A stretch of DNA of 31,859 bases from an uncultured Steroidobacter sp. (GCF_937958065.1 NZ_CALFXI010000025.1:1-31859), one strand, 5' to 3'; shown: positions 16,380-25,388, counted from the first letter of the stretch. Notes: generated by a model not told the origin, from the letters alone. Translations and numbers: made by a program.

Positions 16380-17915
16380 TCAGTCGGCGAGCGAATCCCG
16401 CATGTGCCGCGGGTTTTCGTAAAGGTCCTGCGCCTTGGCCCAGAAGCGTTTTGCTTCCTTCTCCCGGCCGCGCCGCATCAGATACACGTAACCGGCACGA
16501 CCGGCCTCTTCGTTCAACTCCAGGTCCTGCTCGATCGCCAGCAGCAAATGTTTCAGGCCACGGTCGTCGTTGCGGTCCAGGAGCATCCGGCCCATCAGCA
16601 GATGCGCCTTGGGATACTCGCCGTCCCGTGACAGCAACTGATCGAGCGTCTCCAGCGCCTGCGCATCCCGGTCGATCTCCAGCAGCAGCAGCACTTTCTC
16701 CCAGATCTCCTGGTCGTTGAGCGCCGCGTTCTCGGCATCGTCGAGCAGGCTCAGCTTGGCTTTGGCTTCGGCGATTTCAGCGTGACGCTTGCGCCACTTC
16801 GGCGCCGTGTCCTGCTGCCACTCGTCATCGAAGAACTTCACCAGCGACGGCGTCGACGGATGAAACAATGTCAGCGCGGAGCGTCCGGGATCATGCACCG
16901 GCGTCGCCGGCTCGATGTCGAGCGCGGCCAGGCGTTCGGCGAGACTGGGATGCGTATCGTCATCGGCGGCATAGCGCCGCAGGCTTTGCTGCAACCAGTC
17001 CGGGCGTGCCCATTGCTGCTCGGCCGCCTTGAACGCGCGCGGCATCACGGCGTGCGGCATGTAAGGCGGATCGGGCTGCCGCTCGACCTGGTCGTACAAA
17101 CGTTTCCAAAACACTTCGGACAGGAATCGTCCGGCGAGCTCCAGTTTCGTGAGTGCCGCACCGATGGCAGCGGCGCTTGTGACATTCGCGGCCGCGCGAT
17201 CCGCGACGTATTCATGATTGCGCGCGAGCACGAAGCTGTATGCATAGAAATAGGGGGCGTACCAGCCATAGAACGCACCGAGGATCTGATCGAATATTCC
17301 AACGGGATTGCTGAACTTCGACTCCAGCGCGTGCCAGGTCACCCGCTGACGATAAATCCACGCGCCGAATTTGCCGTGCGCCTGGGACAGATGCCCCATC
17401 TCGTGCGCGATCACCGCCTTCAGCTCGTCGACGGTGAGCACCATGGCCAGCGGCAGGCCGATTTCGAGATGATTGCGATAGTTGCCAAAGATGCCCCAAC
17501 TCGGCGTCTGCACGATGCAGGCGTTGAAGTCCGAGCTGACCGAGACCGAGTCGACACGCACGCCGCCGATCTTCGCGGCGACTTCATCGATGGCTTCAAA
17601 CAAACGCGGCGTTTCTTCGCGAGTGACGCGCCGGCCGGCGGGTTCAGCGATACGAACCCAAAGCGCGCGAATCATTCCAACCAATGTGACCAGCCCCACG
17701 GCACAGGCGACGATCAGCGGCGCACGGAAACGTTCACCGGACAGTAACGGGCTGAAGGTGTACCAGAAGGTGACGAGGATGATGACGGCCAGCAGAAAGA
17801 TCGACGCGTAACCCAGCGCCGCGAGCGCCCCGACTTTCAACGCATAGAACTGGGGATTGTCGTCGGCCTGGCGTTCCAGGCGCCCGATCAGGGCCGAGAA
17901 CTCGTGTCTTTCCAT
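16380..17915 (-). CDS. M48 family membrane metallopeptidase with TPR-like C-terminus
   Basis: A 511-residue integral-membrane zinc peptidase of the HtpX/Ste24 superfamily. Two transmembrane helices lie near the N-terminus (about 26-51 and 65-87). The zinc site is HEMGH (171-175) in DELKAVIAHEMGH, with the third ligand Glu235 in ARNHEYVADRAA. The hydrophobic aromatic stretch at 205-230 may be another membrane-associated segment. The C-terminal part (about 380-511) is helical and repeat-like (EKVLLLLEIDRDAQALETLDQLL, then HLLMGRMLL), resembling TPRs. The ATG at 17915 was chosen to start with MERHEFSALIGRL; a GTG at 17966 is an alternative, and neither has a good ribosome-binding site. Probable role: membrane protein quality control. 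Confidence 0.9.
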   Translation of the reverse strand: MERHEFSALIGRLERQADDNPQFYALKVGALAALGYASIFLLAVIILVTFWYTFSPLLSGERFRAPLIVACAVGLVTLVGMIRALWVRIAEPAGRRVTREETPRLFEAIDEVAAKIGGVRVDSVSVSSDFNACIVQTPSWGIFGNYRNHLEIGLPLAMVLTVDELKAVIAHEMGHLSQAHGKFGAWIYRQRVTWHALESKFSNPVGIFDQILGAFYGWYAPYFYAYSFVLARNHEYVADRAAANVTSAAAIGAALTKLELAGRFLSEVFWKRLYDQVERQPDPPYMPHAVMPRAFKAAEQQWARPDWLQQSLRRYAADDDTHPSLAERLAALDIEPATPVHDPGRSALTLFHPSTPSLVKFFDDEWQQDTAPKWRKRHAEIAEAKAKLSLLDDAENAALNDQEIWEKVLLLLEIDRDAQALETLDQLLSRDGEYPKAHLLMGRMLLDRNDDRGLKHLLLAIEQDLELNEEAGRAGYVYLMRRGREKEAKRFWAKAQDLYENPRHMRDSLAD

Positions 17916-18040
17916 AATCTGCCGCCACCGACGGTGAACCGTGGCGAGGTTACGGAATTCGGTCACGTTTACCGCGTGACGCGGTTCTCATTATCGCTTT
18001 ATGTGCGGACCAGCCGCAGGGCCGCCCTGCCCGCTCCCTT

Positions 18041-18095
18041 GGACCGGAAGGGAATGTTTCATTCCCGCGAGCCCTTCAGGCCCGACCGCAGGTCC
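18041..18095. repeat. Nested hairpin sequence
   Basis: A perfect hairpin GGGAATG-TTT-CATTCCC (18050-18066) is nested in outer arms GGACC (18041-18045) and GGTCC (18091-18095). A competing pair, GAAGGG (18047-18052) with CCCTTC (18072-18077), is also possible. It is located in the 267-bp gap between the M48 gene and the RcnB-like gene. No U-tract follows; function unknown. Confidence 0.45.
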
Positions 18096-18108
18096 GTCGA
18101 ATCTTTTT

Positions 18109-18144
18109 CAAAAATTGAATCCCCCTCCCGGGCACGGGAGGGGG
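18109..18144 (-). terminator. Strong GC hairpin, likely terminator of the RcnB-like gene
   Basis: A perfect 10-bp stem CCCCCTCCCG (18121-18130) with CGGGAGGGGG (18135-18144) and a 4-nt loop lies 39 bp downstream of the RcnB-like stop. On the minus strand a short T run (18113-18109) follows after about 7 nt. The C-rich stem followed by TCAGGGGGTGGG resembles a dispersed intergenic hairpin common in GC-rich proteobacteria, so it may be a repeat used as terminator. Confidence 0.55.
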
Positions 18145-18182
18145 TCAGGGGGTGGGTCTTCTGGTCCGATCTGTAACCAACC

Positions 18183-18656
18183 TCAATAGAACAATCCGTT
18201 CACGACGCTCACCACCAACCCGCTGGTGATGGCGGCCAGCACCACGTCGTTGTTCACGCGCACCCAATGATGGCCGCGCGGCGGCGCGTGCAAGTGATAG
18301 CGACCGTAGTCGTGCACGATGTACCTGCGTTCGTAATACGAGCGCGGCAGGTGGTCACCATGTCGCCAAGAGCGGACATAGTACCCCCGCGGCGGAATGT
18401 ATCGGCCGCGATCGTAGCGACGCTGGTCGGCCCGGCCGTGCCAGTAGCCGGCGCGATACGCATCGCGTCGGTCGTAACGACGATCGTGATCGTGTCGGTC
18501 CCAGTCCCGGCGATGATCACGGTGATGGTCGCGACGATCCTTGCCGTGATCGTTGTAATGACGCTCGTGACGGCCGCGATCATTGTCCGCGTACGCCGTG
18601 GCGGCCGTGCCCAGGAGCATCGACACCGTAACGGCAGCAGCAAACAGGGTCTTCAT
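18183..18656 (-). CDS. RcnB-like periplasmic protein
   Basis: A 157-residue exported protein. The signal peptide is MKTLFAAAVTVSMLLGTAAT with cleavage after AYA (about 23). A very His/Arg/Asp-rich segment (24-80, repeated DRHDHDRR-like words) follows, then a conserved RcnB-type domain with YYVRSWRHGDHLPRSYYERR, DYGRYHLHAPPRGHHWVRV and a hydrophobic C-terminal helix. RcnB of E. coli influences Ni/Co homeostasis in the periplasm; the His-rich part here suggests metal binding, but this is inference and no metal exporter is adjacent. GAGGAG lies 6 nt before the chosen ATG at 18656; ATG at 18662 is too close to it. It is divergent from opgD. Confidence 0.85.
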   Translation of the reverse strand: MKTLFAAAVTVSMLLGTAATAYADNDRGRHERHYNDHGKDRRDHHRDHRRDWDRHDHDRRYDRRDAYRAGYWHGRADQRRYDRGRYIPPRGYYVRSWRHGDHLPRSYYERRYIVHDYGRYHLHAPPRGHHWVRVNNDVVLAAITSGLVVSVVNGLFY

Positions 18657-18729
18657 AGCCATCTCCTCGTGAACACCGGCAACCACCACCGGTCTTGGCA
18701 GACACTATCGACCAGCGCATCTGATCGGA

Positions 18730-18762
18730 AGCTGAACGACATTGGTCAGGGTGCGTTCAGCT
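18730..18762. promoter_or_regulatory. Inverted repeat between RcnB-like gene and opgD
   Basis: A perfect 9-bp inverted repeat AGCTGAACG (18730-18738) with CGTTCAGCT (18754-18762), 15 bp apart, sits in the 163-bp divergent region. It has no T run, which favours an operator or an mRNA leader hairpin over a terminator. The 24-bp centre-to-centre spacing places both arms on about the same face of the DNA. Confidence 0.45.
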
Positions 18763-18819
18763 GGTAACCTTCGCCCCGCTCATACGTTGAGCCTGTCTCG
18801 TCAGCCACTTGGACCACAC

Positions 18820-20415
18820 ATGCTCCGACGCCGCGACTTCCTGCAATCCGCAGTCCTGCTCTCCACGCTGTCCGCTTCCGGGCTCGCCGCCGCCGCCGAA
18901 CAGGCCTTTCGCGGACCGGCCAGCCCATTCGATTACGCCATATTGAAAGGCCGGGCGCGCGCCCTGGCGAGCAAGCCGTACGAGCCGCCGAGCAAGCTCG
19001 CGCCGAGGGCATTGGAAGAACTGACCTATGACGAGTATCAATCGATCCGCTTCAAGCGCGAGGACGCGCTCTGGGCCGACATGGACGGCAACTTCCGCTT
19101 GGAATTTTTTCACATGGGCCGCGGCTTCAAGGAGCCGGTGCGCATGCACGAAATCGTCAATGGCCAGGCGCGCGAAGTCCTGTATCGCCCCGAGCTGTTC
19201 GACCTGAGTCGCAGCGGCCTCAACCCGCGTTCGATCCCGAAGGATCTGTCATGGGCGGGCTTCCGCGTCCACACCGTTACCGACTGGGAGCGAGACGTCG
19301 CGTCCTTCCTTGGCGCGAGTTATTTCCGTAGCGTCGGCAGCGACACGCGGCAGTTCGGTCTGTCGGCGCGCGGCCTGGCAGTCGATACGGCCTTGGACCC
19401 CGAAGAGTTCCCCCGCTTCTCCGAATATTTCTTCGAGCGTCCGTCGCCGGGCTCGCGCACCTTGGTGATCTATGGGTTGATGGATTCACCCAGCGTCGCG
19501 GGCGCTTATCGATTCGCGCTGACGCCGGGTGCACCGCAGGTGATCGAAGTGGACGCCGCGATCTATCCGCGCAAGGCGATTCGACGGCTCGGCATCGCGC
19601 CGCTCACCAGCATGTATCAAGTCGGCGAGAACGATCGCCGCATGGGCTACGACTGGCGGCCGGAGATTCACGACTCGGACGGCTTGTCGCTGTACACCGG
19701 CAGTGGCGAATGGCTGTGGCGCCCGCTGAGCAATCCGCCCATGCTGCGCTTCAATTCCTATCTGGACGAGAACCCGCGCGGCTTCGGCTTGCTGCAGCGA
19801 GATCGCGATTTCAACAACTACCAGGACGACGGCGTGTTCTACGAGCGCCGGCCGAGCCTGTGGATCGAGCCGAAGGGGCAATGGGGCAAGGGCTCGGTGC
19901 AGCTCACCGAGATCCCGACGCCGGATGAGACCTTCGACAACATCGTCGCGTTCTGGAATCCCGCGACTCCGGTCAAAGGCGGCGAGGAGCTGCTGTACAG
20001 CTATCGCATGTACTGGGGCACTCAGATGCCGATCTCCTCCTCGCTCGGCGAAGTGGTCGCGACTCGCACCGGTCTCGGCGGCGTGGTGGGACAACGGCGC
20101 CGGTATTTCTCGTGGCGCTTCGCTGTGGATTTCAAAGGCGGCGAGCTCGCGACGTTGCCCGAGCGCGCGAAAGTCGAGCCGGTCATCAGCGTCTCGCGCG
20201 GCGAAGTCGAGATCACCTCGGCGCGTCCGCTCAAGGAGATCGGCGGCTATCGAGCGATGTTCGATGTGAAGCTGCCCGACGAAAGCATGGATCCGGTCGA
20301 CATCCGCCTGTTCCTGCGCCTCGGTCACCTGACGTTGACCGAGACCTGGACCTATCAGTGGTCGCCACCGGCGATGAAAGACCGGCTGCTGATGCTGCAG
20401 CAGGCCGGTCACTGA
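18820..20415 (+). CDS. opgD: Glucan biosynthesis protein D
   Basis: A 531-residue periplasmic protein of the OpgG/OpgD family, which shapes osmoregulated periplasmic glucans (beta-1,2-linked glucose backbone); family members have been assigned beta-1,2-glucanase activity. The N-terminus MLRRRDFLQSAVLLSTLSAS is a twin-arginine signal, as in OpgD rather than OpgG, with cleavage near AAA26. The MdoG-type body is seen in LTYDEYQSIRFK, ALWADMDGNFRLEFFHMGRGF, GASYFRSVGSDTRQFGLSARGLAVDT and the C-terminal Ig-like part. The start at 18820 is set by the Tat signal; an in-frame extension to 18742 is not credible. No opgH or opgG is adjacent. It is followed by a strong terminator. Confidence 0.95.
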   Translation: MLRRRDFLQSAVLLSTLSASGLAAAAEQAFRGPASPFDYAILKGRARALASKPYEPPSKLAPRALEELTYDEYQSIRFKREDALWADMDGNFRLEFFHMGRGFKEPVRMHEIVNGQAREVLYRPELFDLSRSGLNPRSIPKDLSWAGFRVHTVTDWERDVASFLGASYFRSVGSDTRQFGLSARGLAVDTALDPEEFPRFSEYFFERPSPGSRTLVIYGLMDSPSVAGAYRFALTPGAPQVIEVDAAIYPRKAIRRLGIAPLTSMYQVGENDRRMGYDWRPEIHDSDGLSLYTGSGEWLWRPLSNPPMLRFNSYLDENPRGFGLLQRDRDFNNYQDDGVFYERRPSLWIEPKGQWGKGSVQLTEIPTPDETFDNIVAFWNPATPVKGGEELLYSYRMYWGTQMPISSSLGEVVATRTGLGGVVGQRRRYFSWRFAVDFKGGELATLPERAKVEPVISVSRGEVEITSARPLKEIGGYRAMFDVKLPDESMDPVDIRLFLRLGHLTLTETWTYQWSPPAMKDRLLMLQQAGH

Positions 20416-20422
20416 CCGAAAG

Positions 20423-20447
20423 GGGGCCTCCAGGGAGGCCCCTTTTT
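20423..20447 (+). terminator. Intrinsic terminator after opgD
   Basis: A perfect 8-bp stem GGGGCCTC (20423-20430) with GAGGCCCC (20435-20442) has a 4-nt loop and is followed by five T (20443-20447). It separates opgD from the convergent TonB-dependent receptor gene, whose stop is 8 bp further on. An AAA just before the stem gives weak activity in the other direction too. Confidence 0.92.
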
Positions 20448-20454
20448 CATTGGC

Positions 20455-23319
20455 TCAGAACGTGTAACGGAAGCCGGTCTTGGCCGTCCACGAGTACTCT
20501 TCATACTGCAGCAAGCGCTTGCGACCGGCGAGATTCTGATAGGCGACGTACGGCTCGTCCCCCAGATTCACGAAGTCGGCAAAGACCTGGAACTGCGGCG
20601 TCACGCGATAGCGGGCGCTCAGATCGAACTGGATGTGATCCTGCACGTAGCGATCTTCCTCGCGGCTGCCGCCCAGCTCGTCGAGATATTTGTCTCGATA
20701 AGCCGCAGTCACTCGGAAGCTCAGGGGTCCCTTTTCGTAGCCGAGGGACGCGTTGAAGGTGTTCTCGGATGACATTGGCAGCGCGATGGTCCGGCCATCG
20801 AAGTCGCCCTCCGCGTCCGTATACGTGTAGTTGAAGCCGACGATCACGCCATCGAACGGCGCCGGCAGGAAAGTCAGCGACTGCTGATAGTTCAGCTCGA
20901 CACCCTTCACCTTGGCCTGCTCGCCGTTCTGGGGAATCAATGCCTCGCTGAACGCCACGCCGAGGAACTCCGAGTCCTGGTACACGACATCGACAATGAA
21001 GTCGTCGATGCGCTTGTAGAACACGCCCGCCTGCAGCACGCCGTTGTTGCCCAGATACCATTCGGCGGACAGGTCGAGGTTCCACGCATCGTAAGGCTTC
21101 AACTCCGGATTGCCGAACTCGCCCTCGCGCAACACTTCGACCTCGCCCTCGTCGTTCTCTTCGACCGTCTGTTCGACGACGAAGCGCGGCGCGAGCTGAC
21201 CGATTCTCGGACGCACCAGGCTGCGATAGACACCGGCGCGCAGTAGTACATCGGCGGCGGCCTGGTATCGAACGTTCAGGCTCGGCAGCACGTCGGTGTA
21301 GTCGCGATCGAAGCTGGTCGGCGTGACGTTGACGACGGTATCGTCCTCGCCTTCGAGCAACTCCACTCGGCTCGCGCGGATGTCATTGCGTGTCTGCTCG
21401 ATGCGCACGCCACCGACCAGGCGCAACGCGCCCCGATCGAGGCGGCCGAGCAGATAACCCGCGTAAATGTCTTCATCGACGCTGTAGTCGGCAACGTTCG
21501 ATTCGAACGCAGTGTCGATGTCGTTCAACTCGAAGTCGGCGAGATTGCGGTTGATGAAGTCGCGAACCGCCGGACCGTTGGGCACCGTGCCGATGCTGTT
21601 GAGCCCGTAGCTCGGCGCGCCCGCCACGTCGGCGAGCGTGAAGTCGCCATCGAAGCCGTCGAAGATGTCCGCTTGCTTGTCGTAGGTCTTCTCGCGTTGC
21701 CGCGCCTTGGCGCCGAACTGGAACGTGAACAGGCCGTCGCTCAGCGCGAAGTCGCGCGAAACGTCGAAGCGAGCCGCGAGCTCCTCGTCCTTCGACAAGC
21801 TGAGCGAAGTGCGCTCGACCTTGTCGAACTCGAACTCGCCGGCATCGTTGACGGCGGCCACGTTGTTGCCAGTGAGCGTGTAGCGCGGCAGACGCCAGTT
21901 GCCGTAGTCGAAGCTCACATCGAGCTCGTCATCGCCGTCGAACTCGCGCTGGAACTCGACAGGATCGAGCGAGCCGGCCTCGCGCTCCTTGGCGGTCGAC
22001 CAGGAGCCGTTGTACTTGAAGGTCCAGGCACCGGCGAACGTTTCGCCGCCCAGATTGAGCGAGGTGATGGTCTGCTTCTCGAACCGATCCTTGATGTCGC
22101 GGACCAGTTTGATCTCGCCGTCGGCATCCGAGAAGCTGGCACCGCTGGCGTTGCCGCCGTTCGGCGCTTCGTCCATCTCGAAGATCAGCCGGCCGCGATA
22201 CTCCTGATCCTCGAACTCGCTGCGCAGGAAACGCGCGTACAGCGTCGTGTTGTCACTCGCGCGATAGTCCAGCGACAGGGAGCCGCCCAGCCGCTGCCGT
22301 TCGACATCGTAGTCGCGGTATTCGACCGTGTCGGCGAACGCCACGTCGTCGCTCACATCCCAGCCGTCCATCTCGACGTTGTCGGTGGAGAACTGGCGCT
22401 TGTAATAGGAGAGGCCGCCGGCGATGCCGAGCCGATCGCCGATCATCCTGGAGAAGTCCAGGCTGCCCTTCGGCGACCAGTCGCTGCTCAGGTCGTTGAA
22501 CGAGCCCTCGCCGGAGAACGACAGGAACGGCTCCTTGCGATCGAAGGCGCTGGTGGTCTTGATCTCGATCGACGCGCCGATGGTGTCGGCATCCATGTCG
22601 GGCGTCAGCGACTTCTTGATCTCGATGGATTCGATCAGCTCGGCGGGAATGACGTCGAGCGCGACGGAGCGGACATCGGCTTCAGGCGCCGGCACGCGTG
22701 CGCCGTTGATGGATGCAGCGTTCATGTCCGGCGACAGTCCGCGCACGGCCACGAAGCGGCCTTCGCCCTGGTCGTTCAGGACATTGATGCCGGCCACTCG
22801 TCGCAGCGATTCCGCCGCATTCTGATCCGGGAACTGGCCGATGCCATCGCGACTGAGCACGCTTTCGACACCGTCGGCGGAGCGCTGGCGCGACAAGGCG
22901 CTGGCCAGGCTGGCGTGCTGGCCGACGACCAGCACGTTCTCGATGTAGCCGCTGTCGGCGCGGGCCGCACCGAGCCGGATGTCCGGGCTGCGCGTGTCGC
23001 CGGCCACGTCAACCTTTGTTTCCATCGCCGGCGCGCCGACGTACTGCGTCCGCAAGGTGTAGGAGCCGTCGGGAACATCACCAAAACGAAACACGCCATC
23101 GCTGCCGGTTTCCGCGCGCCGCTGCAACTCGACGATTTCGACTTCGGCGCTTTGCAATGACTTGACGCCCGAAGCATCGCTCACGCGCCCCGACAGCGAG
23201 CCCGCCAGGGCTGGCGCGGTCACACAGGTGCCGGCCACCACCAGTGCCGTCAACGTCACCGGTGTGGACCAAACGCCACGGCCATTCCTGCGCCAATTCG
23301 CGCCTTTCTCAATTTTCAC
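20455..23319 (-). CDS. TonB-dependent outer-membrane receptor
   Basis: A 954-residue ligand-gated outer-membrane transporter. Order: signal peptide (1-39, cleavage after APALA), a carboxypeptidase-regulatory-like beta domain (about 40-115, GSLSGRVSDASG ... GVFRFGDVPDGSYTL), a TonB-box-like ENVLVVGQ, a plug (about 150-270 with VRGLSPDMNAASINGARVP and the segment IEIKKSLTPDMDADTIGASI), then a 22-strand-type barrel ending in TAKTGFRYTF with terminal Phe. The architecture matches the Xanthomonas/Caulobacter-type receptors (TIGR01782-like), many of which take up carbohydrates. A GTG start at 23319 is preceded by GGGGAG. It converges with opgD. The substrate is unknown; no sugar-utilisation genes lie next to it. 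Confidence 0.95.
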   Translation of the reverse strand: MKIEKGANWRRNGRGVWSTPVTLTALVVAGTCVTAPALAGSLSGRVSDASGVKSLQSAEVEIVELQRRAETGSDGVFRFGDVPDGSYTLRTQYVGAPAMETKVDVAGDTRSPDIRLGAARADSGYIENVLVVGQHASLASALSRQRSADGVESVLSRDGIGQFPDQNAAESLRRVAGINVLNDQGEGRFVAVRGLSPDMNAASINGARVPAPEADVRSVALDVIPAELIESIEIKKSLTPDMDADTIGASIEIKTTSAFDRKEPFLSFSGEGSFNDLSSDWSPKGSLDFSRMIGDRLGIAGGLSYYKRQFSTDNVEMDGWDVSDDVAFADTVEYRDYDVERQRLGGSLSLDYRASDNTTLYARFLRSEFEDQEYRGRLIFEMDEAPNGGNASGASFSDADGEIKLVRDIKDRFEKQTITSLNLGGETFAGAWTFKYNGSWSTAKEREAGSLDPVEFQREFDGDDELDVSFDYGNWRLPRYTLTGNNVAAVNDAGEFEFDKVERTSLSLSKDEELAARFDVSRDFALSDGLFTFQFGAKARQREKTYDKQADIFDGFDGDFTLADVAGAPSYGLNSIGTVPNGPAVRDFINRNLADFELNDIDTAFESNVADYSVDEDIYAGYLLGRLDRGALRLVGGVRIEQTRNDIRASRVELLEGEDDTVVNVTPTSFDRDYTDVLPSLNVRYQAAADVLLRAGVYRSLVRPRIGQLAPRFVVEQTVEENDEGEVEVLREGEFGNPELKPYDAWNLDLSAEWYLGNNGVLQAGVFYKRIDDFIVDVVYQDSEFLGVAFSEALIPQNGEQAKVKGVELNYQQSLTFLPAPFDGVIVGFNYTYTDAEGDFDGRTIALPMSSENTFNASLGYEKGPLSFRVTAAYRDKYLDELGGSREEDRYVQDHIQFDLSARYRVTPQFQVFADFVNLGDEPYVAYQNLAGRKRLLQYEEYSWTAKTGFRYTF

Positions 23320-23472
23320 GACAATGCTCCCCGAACTGTAGCCGCGATAAGTGGGAGGCTTTATGCAGCCCGGTCGTGACGATTTCGTTGCAGGCGGATG
23401 ACGAGCCGGAGAAGGAACACTGCGAGCGGCGCCTCGTCACTTCGGAAAGCAGCACTGCTCCGGGGGAGTGTC

Positions 23473-24072
23473 ATGCAACTATCATCTGCCCCCGCCGCAA
23501 CCAGAGCACGGAAACAGCGGCCCCTTACCCCCGGCACCATGACCAACGCCACGCATATCGTTCAGTTTTTCAACAGCGACGACGAGTACGTGCGCGCGGC
23601 CGGCTGTTTCCTGCGGGAAGGCCTGATGGCCCACGAGACCTGCGTGGTGGTGGCAACAGCGGAGCATCATCGGCAGCTCGACCAGTATCTGCTCGAGGCC
23701 GGCTTGAATCCCGTCACGCTCTCGGCCGAGTACCGCTATGTGCCGCTGCAAGCCGAACAGGTGTTGCCTACATTCTTCGATGCACGCTCCGGTATCGACC
23801 AGCAGCGCTTCCATCGGCAATTCAATCTGCTGCTTGCCCAGGCGGCCTCGCGAGGCCAGCCGGTGCGAATTTTCGGCGAAATGGTTTCGCTACTGGCCGA
23901 GCAAGGCCAGCCCGCGCTGGCCATCCAGCTCGAAGAGTTGTGGAACGAGCTCAGCCGTCACCACAGCTTCAGCATGTTCTGTTCGTACCGGGCGTCGCCG
24001 TTCACCGAGAACCCGCGTTATCGCAAGCTCCTGCACAGCATTCACACTCACGTGGTGTGTGAAGGCGCCTGA
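23473..24072 (+). CDS. Stand-alone MEDS-domain protein
   Basis: A 199-residue soluble protein made almost entirely of one MEDS (DcmR-type sensory) domain. Seen: HIVQFFNSDDEYVRAAGCFL near the start, REGLMAHETCVVVATAEHH, RFHRQFNLLLAQAA, VRIFGEMVSLLAEQG and the C-terminal LEELWNELSRHHSFSMFCSYR, all typical of the domain. In other proteins it is fused to regulators or kinases; here no output domain is present and no kinase is adjacent. The ATG at 23473 has GGGGGAG 4 nt upstream; ATG at 23539 (MTNATHIVQFF) also gives a full domain but lacks a ribosome-binding site. Its end overlaps that of waaA by 25 bp on the opposite strand. Confidence 0.85.
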   Translation: MQLSSAPAATRARKQRPLTPGTMTNATHIVQFFNSDDEYVRAAGCFLREGLMAHETCVVVATAEHHRQLDQYLLEAGLNPVTLSAEYRYVPLQAEQVLPTFFDARSGIDQQRFHRQFNLLLAQAASRGQPVRIFGEMVSLLAEQGQPALAIQLEELWNELSRHHSFSMFCSYRASPFTENPRYRKLLHSIHTHVVCEGA

Positions 24073-25334
24073 AGCAGCGGCTCGATCAGTTCCAGCACCC
24101 GACTGAGCGCGCCACGATTGGCCGCCACGATCGCGTTGGCTTTCGCTCCCATGTCGGCGCGTGCCGTCGGATTCGCAGACAGTTCCAGAACGGCGGCGGC
24201 CAGTTCGTCGGCGGAATTCACCTGGCGAGCGGCACCGCTGTCGATCATCAGCTGCGCGATATCGGGCGCATTGAAATTGTGAGGCCCGACCAGAATGGGC
24301 CGCTGGAGCACCGCCGGCTCCAGCAAATTGTGACCGCCGACGGTCGCAATCAAACTGCCGCCGACGAACGCGATGTCGGCCGCGGCATAGAACATCATCA
24401 GCTCGCCGAGCGTATCGACCAGTAACACCGAGGTTGCCGCGTTCACCGTTTCGTTCCGACTGCGCGAAGCAAACTCGACCTGCTCGCTCTTCAACCAGGC
24501 ACGCACGGCGTCGAAACGATTCGGGTGGCGAGGCACGAGCACGAGCAGCGCGTCCGGCCGTTGTGCAGTCACCGCTCGATGCGCGGCGAGGATCTGCTGC
24601 TCCTCACCATCGTGCGTGCTGCCCGCGACCCAGACGGGACGATCCGAGAACTGCGCCGCTCGCAATGTTTCTCCCGCCTCGCGAGCCGCCAGCGGCACTT
24701 CGATGTCGAATTTCACATTGCCGGTGACCAGCACTCGCGGCGCGCCGACGGAAGCGTATCTGTCGGCGTCCTGGGTCGTCTGCGCGGCCACTGTGACGTC
24801 CGAGAGTGCGTCACGAAACAACGATGCGAACTTTCGATGCCGGACTGCGGAACGCTCCGAGATGCGCGCACTCGCGAGCACGATGGGAATCCGACGGCGC
24901 CTGCACTCGCCGAACAGATTCGGCCAGATCTCGCGCTCCATCACGATGGCGAGCGCGGGCTGCACGCGATCCAGGAAGCGACGTACCGCGCCTGGCAGGT
25001 CGTACGGCAAGTAAGCATGACGCACCGACTCGCCGAACAGTGCCCGTACGCGCTGTGCCCCCGTAGGCGTCGCGGTCGTGATCAACAACGAGTGCTGCGG
25101 GTATTTCTTCAGCAGCGCCCGGATCAGAGGCGCGGCGGCCTGCACCTCGCCGACCGAAACCGCGTGGATCCACAGCGGCCGAGTGCCGCGCGCGGCGGCG
25201 AATACCCGCGTGAATCCCAATCGTTCCGACAGTCGATCGCGATAGGCGGGATCGCGCACGCCCCGCAGGGCCGTGCCTGCCAGAGCGATGGGCGCAAATA
25301 CATAGAGGAGTGCGGTATAGACGGAACGCAGCAT
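24048..25334 (-). CDS. waaA: 3-deoxy-D-manno-octulosonic acid (Kdo) transferase
   Basis: A 428-residue GT30 enzyme that attaches Kdo from CMP-Kdo to lipid IVA at the inner membrane. An N-terminal hydrophobic anchor (about 5-22) is followed by RLSERLGF, WIHAVSVGEVQAAAPLI with the presumed catalytic base Glu63, ITTATPTGAQR, YLPYDLP, and MEREIWPNL (132-140). The C-terminal lobe has VWVAGSTHDGEEQQIL, VPRHPNRF and VGGSLIATVGGHNLLEPA. The length is normal. It starts only 54 bp from the divergent lpxL-type gene. With kdkA nearby, it probably transfers a single Kdo, as in Haemophilus; that is inference from context. Confidence 0.97.
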   Translation of the reverse strand: MLRSVYTALLYVFAPIALAGTALRGVRDPAYRDRLSERLGFTRVFAAARGTRPLWIHAVSVGEVQAAAPLIRALLKKYPQHSLLITTATPTGAQRVRALFGESVRHAYLPYDLPGAVRRFLDRVQPALAIVMEREIWPNLFGECRRRRIPIVLASARISERSAVRHRKFASLFRDALSDVTVAAQTTQDADRYASVGAPRVLVTGNVKFDIEVPLAAREAGETLRAAQFSDRPVWVAGSTHDGEEQQILAAHRAVTAQRPDALLVLVPRHPNRFDAVRAWLKSEQVEFASRSRNETVNAATSVLLVDTLGELMMFYAAADIAFVGGSLIATVGGHNLLEPAVLQRPILVGPHNFNAPDIAQLMIDSGAARQVNSADELAAAVLELSANPTARADMGAKANAIVAANRGALSRVLELIEPLLQAPSHTT

Positions 25335-25388
25335 GTCGTGGTGTTCTTCTATAAGATGGTACCTGCAACCGCTGCCATCTATGAAGTG

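Noticed and set aside
21673..23160. Plus-strand open frame of 495 codons
   Set aside because: It is antisense to the TonB-dependent receptor gene, whose domains are all recognisable.
24525..25388. Long upstream extension of the first lpxL-type frame
   Set aside because: It is antisense to waaA and unlike any acyltransferase N-terminus; the conserved sequence begins near 25389.
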